Below are positions 1 to 7,509 of a DNA stretch of 12,168 bases, in pieces (the first letter of the stretch is position 1; each line of letters begins with the position of its first letter). This DNA is from an uncultured Bacilli bacterium. Its GTDB lineage: Bacteria > Bacillota_I > Bacilli_A > RF39 > UBA660. Where the stretch lies: positions 1 to 12,168 of the forward strand of contig CAKONX010000036.1 in the NCBI GenBank assembly GCA_934098345.1, written 5' to 3'. The notes under the pieces are model-generated. The model was not told where the DNA came from, did not search any database, and saw nothing but the letters and a program-made list of their open reading frames with translations. The position numbers and the translations under genes were made by a program.

Positions 1-279
1 AGTTAATACAGCTCCGTTTAAAAGTTCTGGTATAACATCTATTTTAGCTTGTGGAAAATATTTTTTTATAATCTCATCTATTTTAAATTCCTCAATATGT
101 TGCTTTAATACAACAAAAGTAATATCCTCTACATCAACAAATCTATTTATTGATAAAGTTGCCCAATAAAGAAAAGGATAACCATTTATTTCGATTAATG
201 GTTTTGGCATTACAAATCCGTTTTTAAAAAATCTAGATCCTGCTCCTCCCATTGGCATTATTAAATGTATTTTTTTCAT
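1..279 (-). CDS. Sugar-phosphate nucleotidyltransferase-like protein (C-terminus beyond left edge)
   Basis: Partial gene: 93 codons are visible and the frame is still open at base 1. The N-terminus carries the nucleotide-binding signature of NTP_transferase (GT-A-like) enzymes: MPMGGAGSRF at residues 8-17, then MPKPLIEING at 24-33, where the Lys-Pro-Leu normally contacts the substrate. The GGAGSRF form differs from RmlA (AGGxGTRLxPLT), so I do not call it rmlA. Family members activate a sugar phosphate or similar head group with CTP, UTP or GTP; the substrate cannot be read here. The start ATG at 279 lies one base after the stop of the upstream glycosyltransferase and has an AGGAG ribosome site about 10 bases ahead, so the two are translationally coupled. 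It probably makes the activated donor for the decoration module upstream (inference). Confidence 0.8.
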   Translation of the reverse strand, partial: MKKIHLIMPMGGAGSRFFKNGFVMPKPLIEINGYPFLYWATLSINRFVDVEDITFVVLKQHIEEFKIDEIIKKYFPQAKIDVIPELLNGAVLT

Positions 280-280
280 T

Positions 281-991
281 TTACTCAATCTCCTTTAAAG
301 CGTTTCTTACTTTTACACTTCCGTTCATCATTTTTTTACTTTGTTTAATTCTGGAAACGAAGCCAGTGTTCCAAGAAGAAACCCCTCTTTCCCTATTTTT
401 TAAATATATTGGTAAATGTTTAACATTATATTTTTTCTTTAACGCAAGCCCATATATAAAAATATCTATTGTATAATCAAAAGGGAACAAGTCAATGTAG
501 TCAAGTAATTCCCTATTAAATATTACAGGCATTGCCATAACATTCGACATTTTATGTTTAAATAAAATTGAGTCATAAATTCCCATTCCAAATGTGAAAA
601 TGTATTCAACTATTTTACGATTTTTTCTTTTTCCTTTTAATAATATTCTATCTTCAAAATGTTTTTCTATATAATCAAAAAACGATGTCAAGTCCATTGG
701 ATTATATTGCAAGTCCGAATGCAACCATCCAACATACTCTCCCCTTGATTCTTTAAGCCCTTGAATAATTCCATAACCATATCCTTGATTCTTTTTAACA
801 TAGACCTTTCTAATATATTTATTATCAAAAGATTCACTTGTGTCAAAGAATTTTTTGCTATCATCTGTTGATCCGTTTTCTACTAAAATAAATTCACATT
901 TATACTTTTTGGGGAATTTTTTAATTATTTTTACTAGATCATCTAGAGATTCACTTTCATTGTAGCATGGTAACACTATTGAATACTTCAT
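281..991 (-). CDS. Family 2 glycosyltransferase, DPM1/GtrB-like, without membrane segments
   Basis: 236 residues with a GT-A fold. Visible motifs are YSIVLPCYNESESL at 3-16, FILVENGSTDDS at 34-45 (UDP/GDP-ribose binding), the glycine-rich GYGYGIIQGL at 70-79 and WLHSDLQ at 89-95, the metal-binding stretch in which the first Asp of the usual DADxQ is replaced. Family members transfer a hexose from a nucleotide sugar to a polyprenyl phosphate on the cytoplasmic face. GtrB-type proteins usually have two C-terminal membrane helices of about 300 residues in total. Here the protein stops at 236 and the tail is Lys/Arg-rich, so it is likely soluble or peripheral. A strong AAGGAGG site at 1002-1008 precedes the ATG, and the gene starts two bases after gtrA. 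That pairing supports a polyprenyl-linked sugar donor role; the sugar is unknown. Confidence 0.85.
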   Translation of the reverse strand: MKYSIVLPCYNESESLDDLVKIIKKFPKKYKCEFILVENGSTDDSKKFFDTSESFDNKYIRKVYVKKNQGYGYGIIQGLKESRGEYVGWLHSDLQYNPMDLTSFFDYIEKHFEDRILLKGKRKNRKIVEYIFTFGMGIYDSILFKHKMSNVMAMPVIFNRELLDYIDLFPFDYTIDIFIYGLALKKKYNVKHLPIYLKNRERGVSSWNTGFVSRIKQSKKMMNGSVKVRNALKEIE

Positions 992-993
992 TT

Positions 994-1392
994 TTATTGA
1001 TCCTCCTTAAAAACAATCTTCTTTTGTATTGTGTAATTTACAATCATTGCTATGCCCGTCGCGATAATAAAAGAAATAATTTTATTTCCCGTTAAATTAT
1101 AAATTAATATATTAGTAACAGAATTTATTATTATATTAACTACGACACAAAGAATGTATTTTATAACTAAAATTGATGAAACTTTTTCTTTATTTAAAAA
1201 TGTCCAATTTTTATTTATAAAAAATGAATATATACTTGAAATAGTCATAGACATAAATTTTGATATGGTTATTCCTAATGAAGAAGATAAAGTCATATAA
1301 ACAATAAAATCTAATAAAGTACTACTACCTCCAGTAATCAAAAATTTAATTATTTTAGCATTTTTAGTAAACATTTCTCTTTTCACAAGCAT
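994..1392 (-). CDS. GtrA-family small membrane protein
   Basis: About 130 residues with four hydrophobic helices and the family opening KFLITGGSSTLLDF soon after the start. A conserved FFINKNWTF-type segment follows helix 2, and IVNYTIQKKIVF lies at the end. GtrA proteins are thought to help move polyprenyl-linked monosaccharides across the membrane for side-chain addition. The frame opens with a GTG at 1401; I prefer ATG at 1392, preceded by GTGAGG, or ATG at 1374, which gives the most family-like N-terminus but a weaker ribosome site. With the 1392 start the gene overlaps the end of the upstream membrane protein by 29 bases in another frame. Flanking by a GT-C-like protein and a GtrB-like glycosyltransferase fits the role. 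Confidence 0.85.
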   Translation of the reverse strand: MLVKREMFTKNAKIIKFLITGGSSTLLDFIVYMTLSSSLGITISKFMSMTISSIYSFFINKNWTFLNKEKVSSILVIKYILCVVVNIIINSVTNILIYNLTGNKIISFIIATGIAMIVNYTIQKKIVFKEDQ

Positions 1393-2728
1393 TTTCCTCA
1401 CAATATTTCTTATTAACAGGTATTTTTACACACCATCCATTGTAAGGTGTGATTCCCACATTTGTATAATACCTACTTTTCGATTCAACATATTTAGAGA
1501 CTTTATCAAAATTTGTATTTTTATTAAAATCAGGTTGATAACTATTATTTTTATAAGTATAGAACACTATTAAAAAGATAGCTGCAAAACAAACTACATA
1601 ATCAAACAACTTTTTTATCTTAAATTGATCAAAAACCAAAATAACCATCATTAAAAAAATCATACTAGGTAATGAGTTATAAAAAGAGATTGTAAAACTT
1701 ATAAGTCCTTGATATGTCTCTAACAAAGTCGTATTTTTGTAAAATGTCATAAAATATAGAAAGAATATATCAACTGCACAAAGTAACAACATTTTAGTTT
1801 TACCAGTTTTCATGACAAATATTATTAAGATAATCCACAACACTGATCCAAGATAAACATTCAATCCTAAGTCACTAATGATGTTAAATGCAATCGGTCC
1901 AAATATTGATAACGGTAATGATAAAAACATATTTAAAGTATAAAATAATATATCAGTTAAACTATTGGAAATTCCTCCAACTGTTTTCTCTCCAACAAAT
2001 AATATGAAATAAGCTTGAACACACATAAATAAACCCATAAGAACAAATTTAATATAATCGTGTTTAGAATGTTCTTTTAAACTCCCCTTAATATCTTTTA
2101 TATTAATATTTTTCAATAGATAATATAATAAAGCAAAACCTAGAATCATTGAAGATGCTGAAGAAACAATTGATACTAATATTAATGGTAAGAATTTATA
2201 AGATGGAAGTTGATTATTCAATAATTTAATACTGGCTAAAAAAGTTACAAAGCCACACATCCAATGAATACCAACTGCATTGTATAATACACTATAATGT
2301 ACTGAAAAAAGTGTAATTAATATTACAGAATAAAGTCCCCTTTTATAACGCTTTTTTATAAAAAAATCAAATTCTTCTGAACAAAACCAAGCAAATACAA
2401 CAGCAGTAAAAAGTGTTGAAAGAGTTTCAATCGAATTTCCTATTATATATACCGAATCGGTAATATTAAAAAGCAAAAATGCAAGCCCTCCAATAATTCT
2501 TGATACTAAACATAAATATCCACCTTGAGTAAAAAACAATGACTTAAATCCATCTGATACCCAAGCTCCAAAAAAATATTTTCCATCCTCTGCATGTAAA
2601 TATGAAACTTTTAACACATCTGGATGCAATAAAATTATAAAAGCATAAAAAAATATTACGCAAAGAATAAATTTTAAATATTTGTTACTAAGAATATTCT
2701 TAATATATTTATTGAATTTACACATCAT
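1364..2728 (-). CDS. Polytopic membrane protein, probable GT-C-type glycosyltransferase
   Basis: 454 residues with roughly ten to eleven hydrophobic helices. Helix 1 covers about 18-35. It is followed by an outside loop with HAEDGKYFFGAW (45-56); acidic residues in the first external loop are typical of GT-C enzymes that use polyprenyl-phosphate sugars. Further landmarks are NAVGIHW at 150-156 and a non-membrane C-terminal tail of about 60 residues ending CEKRNVY. I recognise no closer named family, so the enzymatic role rests on the first-loop acidic pair, topology and neighbours (GtrA and GtrB-like). Two ATGs stand in tandem; the first (2728) has AAGGAG about 8 bases ahead. The gene has its own promoter and starts the left-hand transcription unit. 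A polymerase or other membrane enzyme of polysaccharide assembly is the alternative. Confidence 0.7.
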   Translation of the reverse strand: MMCKFNKYIKNILSNKYLKFILCVIFFYAFIILLHPDVLKVSYLHAEDGKYFFGAWVSDGFKSLFFTQGGYLCLVSRIIGGLAFLLFNITDSVYIIGNSIETLSTLFTAVVFAWFCSEEFDFFIKKRYKRGLYSVILITLFSVHYSVLYNAVGIHWMCGFVTFLASIKLLNNQLPSYKFLPLILVSIVSSASSMILGFALLYYLLKNINIKDIKGSLKEHSKHDYIKFVLMGLFMCVQAYFILFVGEKTVGGISNSLTDILFYTLNMFLSLPLSIFGPIAFNIISDLGLNVYLGSVLWIILIIFVMKTGKTKMLLLCAVDIFFLYFMTFYKNTTLLETYQGLISFTISFYNSLPSMIFLMMVILVFDQFKIKKLFDYVVCFAAIFLIVFYTYKNNSYQPDFNKNTNFDKVSKYVESKSRYYTNVGITPYNGWCVKIPVNKKYCEENACEKRNVY

Positions 2729-2752
2729 AATTTATCTCCTTACATATTTTTA

Positions 2753-2781
2753 ATTATACCATTCATAAGTTAATTAGTAAA
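2753..2781 (-). promoter_or_regulatory. Extended -10 promoter of the decoration module
   Basis: On the minus strand, -35 TTTACT (2776-2781), a spacer of exactly 17 bases and TATAAT (2753-2758) preceded by TGG (2759-2761) form an extended -10 sigma-A-type promoter. Predicted transcription start is near 2746, leaving a leader of about 18 bases that holds the AAGGAG site. It lies just downstream of a terminator-like hairpin, so the genes to its left look like a separate unit from the export operon. Confidence 0.7.
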
Positions 2782-2802
2782 TGGAATCAAATTACTATAA
2801 TA

Positions 2803-2836
2803 AAAAATAATTGTATTTTTAGACACAATTATTTTT
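2803..2836 (-). terminator. AT-rich terminator-like hairpin after the tandem glycosyltransferase
   Basis: A perfect 12-bp inverted repeat (2803-2814 with 2825-2836) has a 10-base loop and overlaps the stop codon of the 723-residue glycosyltransferase. Read on the minus strand, the descending arm ends in a run of six T. The stem has only one G-C pair, so its strength is doubtful, but position and T-run fit intrinsic termination or attenuation of the export operon. Confidence 0.5.
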
Positions 2837-5000
2837 CATATAAATCAATAATACTTTTTTCTATTTTATCCCACGAACGTTCTTCAGCTGTTTTTTTACC
2901 ATTTTTAATAAGTTTCTCTCTTAATTTTCTATCATTACTAACTCTTTCAATTTTTCCAATAGCTTCATCAATATTTCCTAATTCATACATTAAGCAATTT
3001 TCTTCATCAGTTAAATATTCAATATTTCCATCATTAGGAACAACTACTGCAATTCCACCTGTCGCCATCATTTCAAGCGGAGGATAAGAAAATGACTCTA
3101 AATAACTTGACTTTAACAATATATCTGCTTCTTGATAAATTTTGTAAACTTCGTCATGATTAACTTTGTTATAAGATTTATCAACATTATACCATTCTTT
3201 TTGTTTTGCATTATATGATAAATAAATAATATTATATTTATTTTTATCTAATTTATTTGCAATTTTAAATGATTCATCAACATTTTTATAAAAACTTGAT
3301 GAGTCCCCCTCAATTAAAATATTAATCTTATTTGCAAAATTTCTCTCTTTATATGGAAAAATACTTAAATCTATTCCATTTGGAACATATTTTGCATCTA
3401 CATCAAATTCGGTTTTTAACCAATTTTGACACCATTTAGATACGGTTAAATATTCAACATTAGGAATCTTTCTATATGTTGCATTTGCTAAGAGCATATC
3501 TACGCGATCAGCTCCATAAAACTGACTCTCTTTACCTTGAACTAAATATTTTATTTTATTACATTTTGGATAGCTTTTAGTATAAGTAATTGTAAACCAC
3601 ATAGTTCCAACTAAAACATCTATTTCCTGTTCTGGTAGTAGACCTATCACTGAAATTACATTTATATAAGTACCATTATCATACATTTTTTTAACATTCA
3701 TAGTATCTAAATCCGTATTTAACAAACTAACATCGTATCCATGTTTTTTTAAAATTGCAGCATGTTTTGTGGCAACCATAACTCCGCCAGATATATTGGC
3801 AGCTGGGATTATAAACATTATATTTTTATTAAGTTTACTTTTTATAAAATCAGCAACAGTATGTCCACTTGTGATTGGAGTATATGAAGAATAAACTGTC
3901 TTATAAGCATTTTCTCCCATTTCTTTTCTATGATTTGAATCAATCACTAATTTTTCTATTTTATCATACCATTCATTTTCCTTACATAAATACCCATCAA
4001 CACCGTCTGTAATACAATCTCGAAAATTACCAACATCAGAAGCTACTGTTGGAATCTTAACAAAAGCAGCTTCCATCCATTTTATTGACGACTTTGCCGA
4101 GTTAAAAAACGTATCTTCAAGAGGTGCTAAATTAATATCAATTTTTCTTAAAACAGCTGGTAATTGCTTAAAATCAACAAATGGCGAAACAATTATTCTA
4201 TCACGATATTTTTTATAATCATCAGGTATACTTATTGCACCAATAAAATTAAAATAAACATTATCATACTTATCCATTATTTTTTTTATTGCAGATGAAA
4301 TCATTTGAAAATCTGCATTATGAGTAACTGAACCACTTGCATAACCAATAATTATTTTATCGCTATCTTTTTCCACATTTTTTATAGCCTTTTCAGAATA
4401 AAATTGCATATCTAAACTTGCTATATTTTTATCTATACATGCATCTTTGACATGTTTTTTCATTTCTTCAGCAATTACTTTAGTTGTTGTAATTCCATAA
4501 TCACAACAATCAAGCATTTTGCCATATCTTATAACTCCATCATCATATTCATCACGTTGTTCTTTAGATAATTTATCTAATTCTTTTATATTATTCGTGT
4601 ATTTTAAATCAAAAACTAAATCATCAATATCATAAAATACAATTTTGTTGTTTTCTTTACATAACTTAACAAATTTATCAAGATGTTCAGTCCAAGGAGC
4701 TCTGTAAATAACAAATGCTCTATAGTATTTTATTGTATCTTCATATAGTTGTGAAGGAACTACCTCATCTACTGTTAAATTATTTGCAATCAGTTCTTCC
4801 ATTTTGTGATGAACTCGATATCTTTCACAATAATCTATTGGACAGCCGTTAATAAATAATACATCTTTCATTGAATATTTAAACCCATTGTTTTTTTTCT
4901 TATTCATATAATTTATATGATATACAGTGTGTTTAATGAATTTAACAGGTCCTTCCTTAAATAAAATTTTTGTTGCATTTACTACTGTTTGTTTTCTCAT
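2829..5000 (-). CDS. Tandem GT-B glycosyltransferase (two GT4-like domains)
   Basis: 723 residues, about twice a single GT-B enzyme. Domain 1 (about 45-388) shows VLFINGCPIDYCERYRV at 47-63, a YDIDDL motif at 123-128, IIIGYASGS at 216-224 and a nucleotide-binding-like end KWMEAAFVKIPTVAS (307-321). It retains only the second Glu (310) of an EX7E motif. Domain 2 (about 392-723) opens with IMFIIPAANISGG (394-406), has KYLVQGKESQFYG (484-496), VPNGID (539-544) and an intact EX7E at Glu635/Glu643 followed by ATGG. The second half resembles bacterial rhamnan and surface-polysaccharide glycosyltransferases. Start ATG overlaps the preceding stop by four bases (ATGA). It likely adds two successive sugars of the exported polymer in the cytoplasm; donor and linkage are unknown. 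Domain 1 may be weakened or use a different catalytic arrangement. Confidence 0.85.
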   Translation of the reverse strand: MRKQTVVNATKILFKEGPVKFIKHTVYHINYMNKKKNNGFKYSMKDVLFINGCPIDYCERYRVHHKMEELIANNLTVDEVVPSQLYEDTIKYYRAFVIYRAPWTEHLDKFVKLCKENNKIVFYDIDDLVFDLKYTNNIKELDKLSKEQRDEYDDGVIRYGKMLDCCDYGITTTKVIAEEMKKHVKDACIDKNIASLDMQFYSEKAIKNVEKDSDKIIIGYASGSVTHNADFQMISSAIKKIMDKYDNVYFNFIGAISIPDDYKKYRDRIIVSPFVDFKQLPAVLRKIDINLAPLEDTFFNSAKSSIKWMEAAFVKIPTVASDVGNFRDCITDGVDGYLCKENEWYDKIEKLVIDSNHRKEMGENAYKTVYSSYTPITSGHTVADFIKSKLNKNIMFIIPAANISGGVMVATKHAAILKKHGYDVSLLNTDLDTMNVKKMYDNGTYINVISVIGLLPEQEIDVLVGTMWFTITYTKSYPKCNKIKYLVQGKESQFYGADRVDMLLANATYRKIPNVEYLTVSKWCQNWLKTEFDVDAKYVPNGIDLSIFPYKERNFANKINILIEGDSSSFYKNVDESFKIANKLDKNKYNIIYLSYNAKQKEWYNVDKSYNKVNHDEVYKIYQEADILLKSSYLESFSYPPLEMMATGGIAVVVPNDGNIEYLTDEENCLMYELGNIDEAIGKIERVSNDRKLREKLIKNGKKTAEERSWDKIEKSIIDLYEK

Positions 5001-5839
5001 CTTACTTCCAACTTTCCTTTAATACCATTTTTATAATCTCTGTATCCTTTATACATCATTTTCAATTTTCTATTTTTGTCTTTTTCAAACATTATAATTC
5101 TTTTTACCTGACCTTTTTGCACTCTTTTTAAATGTTCACAATATTCAGGATAGATATCACCATACATACTCCAAATATAAAAATTATTTCTAACAATATA
5201 ATATCTTCTTATATAATTATGATTATAAGTATCATAAGGTTTTCCTAAAAAATTATGTATAATTAGATTTCCTAATTGATGTTTCATTACAACTCGATTT
5301 AGTCTTAAAACTCTATATTTATTTTTATGTAAATTCATACAATATTCAGTATCAACACAATCAATAAACAACCAATCTTTAAATCCCCCTATTTTCTTAT
5401 AAGCATCAAGATTAATTATATTGCCAGATGTCATAATTTCAATTATATCTTCATATTCATCTTTTGGAAGTTCATCATTTTTTCCAATATCTTGATAAGG
5501 AGATACTAAGCCAATATCTTTTTCATCTTTATGTTTTTCTATAAATTTCTTCATATCATTAATATTTTTAGAAGAAATTTTACTATCTTGGTCTAAGGTT
5601 AGCAACCATTTAAAACCATCTTTTATAGCATTTTCTGCGCCAATATTTAATGCCGTAGCAATTCCTTTATTTTCGTTCAATTTTATATAATTCACTTTAT
5701 CTGTATCTTTAATTCTAATAAGACTATCATCTGAATTATCAACTATATATAGTTTATCAAGTTCTTTTTCATATTCTTTATAATAATTAATATTTTCTTC
5801 ATCAGGGTGATAAAAAACAACAACTGCAGCTAATTTCAT
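4997..5839 (-). CDS. Family 2 rhamnosyltransferase, RgpB/RfbF-like
   Basis: 280 residues with the chosen start. The GT-A core is plain: AAVVVFYHPDE at 4-14, LYIVDNSDDS, LNENKGIATALNIG, then WLLTLDQDSKI with the DxD metal site, and MTSGNIINLDAYKKIGGF with FIDCVDTEYC, the acceptor and catalytic-base region typical of RfbF/RgpB proteins. These add rhamnose from dTDP-rhamnose. The frame is open up to 5926, but the 29 extra residues would read through the end of the permease gene. ATG 5839 lies one base after the permease stop, has GAGGAG about 7 bases ahead and gives the family N-terminus. The stop TGA overlaps the next ATG. Neighbouring ABC exporter and nearby rmlC/rmlD support rhamnose as donor sugar. 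Confidence 0.87.
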   Translation of the reverse strand: MKLAAVVVFYHPDEENINYYKEYEKELDKLYIVDNSDDSLIRIKDTDKVNYIKLNENKGIATALNIGAENAIKDGFKWLLTLDQDSKISSKNINDMKKFIEKHKDEKDIGLVSPYQDIGKNDELPKDEYEDIIEIMTSGNIINLDAYKKIGGFKDWLFIDCVDTEYCMNLHKNKYRVLRLNRVVMKHQLGNLIIHNFLGKPYDTYNHNYIRRYYIVRNNFYIWSMYGDIYPEYCEHLKRVQKGQVKRIIMFEKDKNRKLKMMYKGYRDYKNGIKGKLEVR

Positions 5840-5840
5840 T

Positions 5841-6626
5841 TTAAATCTCCTCTGCAAATCCCTTAGATAATTTTCTAAATATTGTAAGACCAATCCAACA
5901 CAAAATAAGGCATGCAATAGTAACAATTATAAGAGATTTAACATGTGGTAAATTTCCCCAATAAAATATATCTCTATAACTTGTTATAATAACCGACATT
6001 GGATTTATTTTCATCAAAATATAAATCCATTTAGGTGCTGCTGCAAACATGCTTAATTCATAAAGTATTGGTGTTCCATAAAATAATAATTGTATGATAA
6101 AATTAACTATATATTCTAAATCTCTAACATAAACATTTATTGCACTAGTTATAAAGACAATACCCAACGTAAATAAATATTGAGCCAACATTATAAGAGG
6201 CAAAAACAATAAATTCATAGTTATTGGTCGGTGATTAATTATTATAAATAAAACTATAATTAAACATTGAATTAAATAATTGACCATTCCACTTGTAACA
6301 ACTGATATTGGTAATATTTCCCTTGGAAAATATACTTTTTTTAAAATCCCGCCATTACCTATAATACAATAGGTTCCTTGTGCAATACTTGTAGTAAACC
6401 ATGTCCATGGTAATATTCCAATTATTAAGAATGTTGTATAACTATCATATTGTGATCCTCTCATAAGAAAAGGAAATACTAATGCATAAACTAAAGTCAT
6501 TAATAAAGGACTTACAAAAGACCAAAGTATTCCTAAAAAAGAACCCTTATATTTACCTCTAATGTCTTTTTTTATATTTGATTTCAATAATTCTCTATAA
6601 GCATATAAATCTTTAAATAATTTCAT
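5841..6626 (-). CDS. ABC-2 type polysaccharide export permease (RgpC/Wzm/TagG type)
   Basis: 261 residues with six predicted membrane helices. The cytoplasmic N-terminus with RELLKSNIKKDIRGKYKGS and the following LGILWSFVSPLLMTLVYALVF is the hallmark of the ABC-2 polysaccharide permeases, as are LPWTWFTTSI and the VRDLEYIVNF segment before the last helices. The protein forms the channel that carries undecaprenyl-diphosphate-linked polysaccharide or teichoic acid across the membrane. An AGGAGG ribosome site overlaps the TAG stop of the ATPase gene, so the transporter halves are coupled. Usual length for the family. Placement before an RgpB-like rhamnosyltransferase points to a rhamnose-containing polymer rather than teichoic acid. 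Confidence 0.92.
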   Translation of the reverse strand: MKLFKDLYAYRELLKSNIKKDIRGKYKGSFLGILWSFVSPLLMTLVYALVFPFLMRGSQYDSYTTFLIIGILPWTWFTTSIAQGTYCIIGNGGILKKVYFPREILPISVVTSGMVNYLIQCLIIVLFIIINHRPITMNLLFLPLIMLAQYLFTLGIVFITSAINVYVRDLEYIVNFIIQLLFYGTPILYELSMFAAAPKWIYILMKINPMSVIITSYRDIFYWGNLPHVKSLIIVTIACLILCWIGLTIFRKLSKGFAEEI

Positions 6627-6636
6627 TGTAATCCTC

Positions 6637-7380
6637 CTATTGGCAAACCGATAAGTATTTATCTACAACTTCATCGATTGATCCATCCATTTGAACCTTA
6701 CCATCATTAATCCATATCCCACGTTTACAAATATCTTTTATTACTCCCATGGAATGGCTAACTATAACTATAGTTTTATCAGAATCCCTTAATTCTTTTA
6801 ATTTTTCAAAACATTTTTCTTGAAAATGTTGATCTCCAACAGCTAAAATTTCATCAATAAGTAAAATTTCAGCATCTACATTTATAGCTATAGAAAATGC
6901 AAGTCTCATATATTGACCTGAAGAATAGGTTCTAACAGGATTATCAATGAATTCTTCTAATTCAGAAAAATTTATAATATCATTAAGTCTTTTATCAATT
7001 TCATTTCTTGTTAATCCAAAAATAGAAGCATTAAAATAAATGTTTTCTCTACCAGTAAAATCTGGGTGAAAGCCAGCTCCTAATTCTAGTAAAGAAGTCA
7101 ACTTTCCATTAGTAATAATTTTCCCCTTTGTTGGATAAATGATTTTTGTCATCAATTTTAGTAAAGTACTCTTACCAGATCCATTTACCCCAATAAGCGC
7201 TACCGTTTCACCTTTTTTTATTTTAATATTTATATTGTCTAAAACAGTTCTCGTTTCTGCCTTTTTATGATTCCAAAAAACCAGCCTTTCTTTTAAAGTT
7301 GTTGGTTTATCATAAAAGAGTTTGAAGTTTTTCGTCATATCTACAACTTCTATCGCATTTTCTGCTTTTTTTCTTACCAT
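6637..7380 (-). CDS. ABC transporter ATP-binding protein for polysaccharide export (RgpD/Wzt/TagH type)
   Basis: 247 residues. Walker A GVNGSGKST at 64-72, the export-family block LLELGAGFHPDFTGRENIYFN (split around 97-117), signature YSSGQ at 152-156, Walker B ILLIDE at 172-177, D-loop AVGD and switch His209 in VSHS are all present. It drives export together with the permease downstream. The long N-terminal stretch with KLFYDKPTTLKERL before Walker A is typical of Wzt/TagH. It ends shortly after the ATPase core, so the C-terminal carbohydrate-binding domain of long Wzt/RgpD proteins is missing; export is probably not coupled to recognition of a chain end by this subunit. A GAGGG ribosome site precedes the ATG. 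First gene of the export unit. Confidence 0.93.
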   Translation of the reverse strand: MVRKKAENAIEVVDMTKNFKLFYDKPTTLKERLVFWNHKKAETRTVLDNINIKIKKGETVALIGVNGSGKSTLLKLMTKIIYPTKGKIITNGKLTSLLELGAGFHPDFTGRENIYFNASIFGLTRNEIDKRLNDIINFSELEEFIDNPVRTYSSGQYMRLAFSIAINVDAEILLIDEILAVGDQHFQEKCFEKLKELRDSDKTIVIVSHSMGVIKDICKRGIWINDGKVQMDGSIDEVVDKYLSVCQ

Positions 7381-7432
7381 GTTTTTCCCTCTTTCAGCTT
7401 ATATAATATTAATCATGTTTTCAGATATTACT

Positions 7433-7441
7433 ATTTTACCA
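7433..7441 (-). promoter_or_regulatory. Possible extended -10 element for the export operon
   Basis: On the minus strand TGG (7439-7441) precedes TAAAAT (7433-7438), an extended -10 form. No convincing -35 lies 16-18 bases upstream. A second TATAAT at 7447-7452 is an alternative, also without a clear -35. The leader to the ATPase gene would be about 45-50 bases. Confidence 0.35.
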
Positions 7442-7460
7442 TAAATATTATAATTATTCA

Positions 7461-7494
7461 TTAAAAAATATTGATATTAATCAATATTTTTTAA
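7461..7494 (-). terminator. 15-bp perfect inverted repeat, terminator-like
   Basis: Arms 7461-7475 and 7480-7494 match perfectly around a 4-base loop. The structure lies 15 bases beyond the stop of the anchored surface protein, and its descending arm on the minus strand carries six T. Only one pair is G-C. Because the arms are nearly symmetrical (A6 on one side, T6 on the other) it would read similarly on either strand. A regulator-binding site ahead of the export operon is the alternative. Confidence 0.45.
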
Positions 7495-7509
7495 AATGTA
7501 ATTTATATG

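Noticed and set aside
1..279. rmlA
   Set aside because: The nucleotide-binding motif is MPMGGAGSRF rather than the AGGxGTRLxPLT form of RmlA.
252..476. Plus-strand open frame of 74 codons
   Set aside because: It lies opposite the end of the family 2 glycosyltransferase and the start of the nucleotidyltransferase, both well supported; hydrophobicity arises from antisense AT-rich codons.
4997..4999. Mollicute-type code with UGA as Trp
   Set aside because: UGA ends the RgpB-like gene exactly at an ATGA overlap with the next gene, and the presence of sepF, divIVA and wall-polymer genes fits a walled organism with the standard bacterial code.
6637..7380. Teichoic acid exporter tagH
   Set aside because: ATPase sequence alone cannot separate TagH from RgpD/Wzt; rhamnosyltransferase and rml neighbours make a rhamnose polymer more likely, so no symbol was given.
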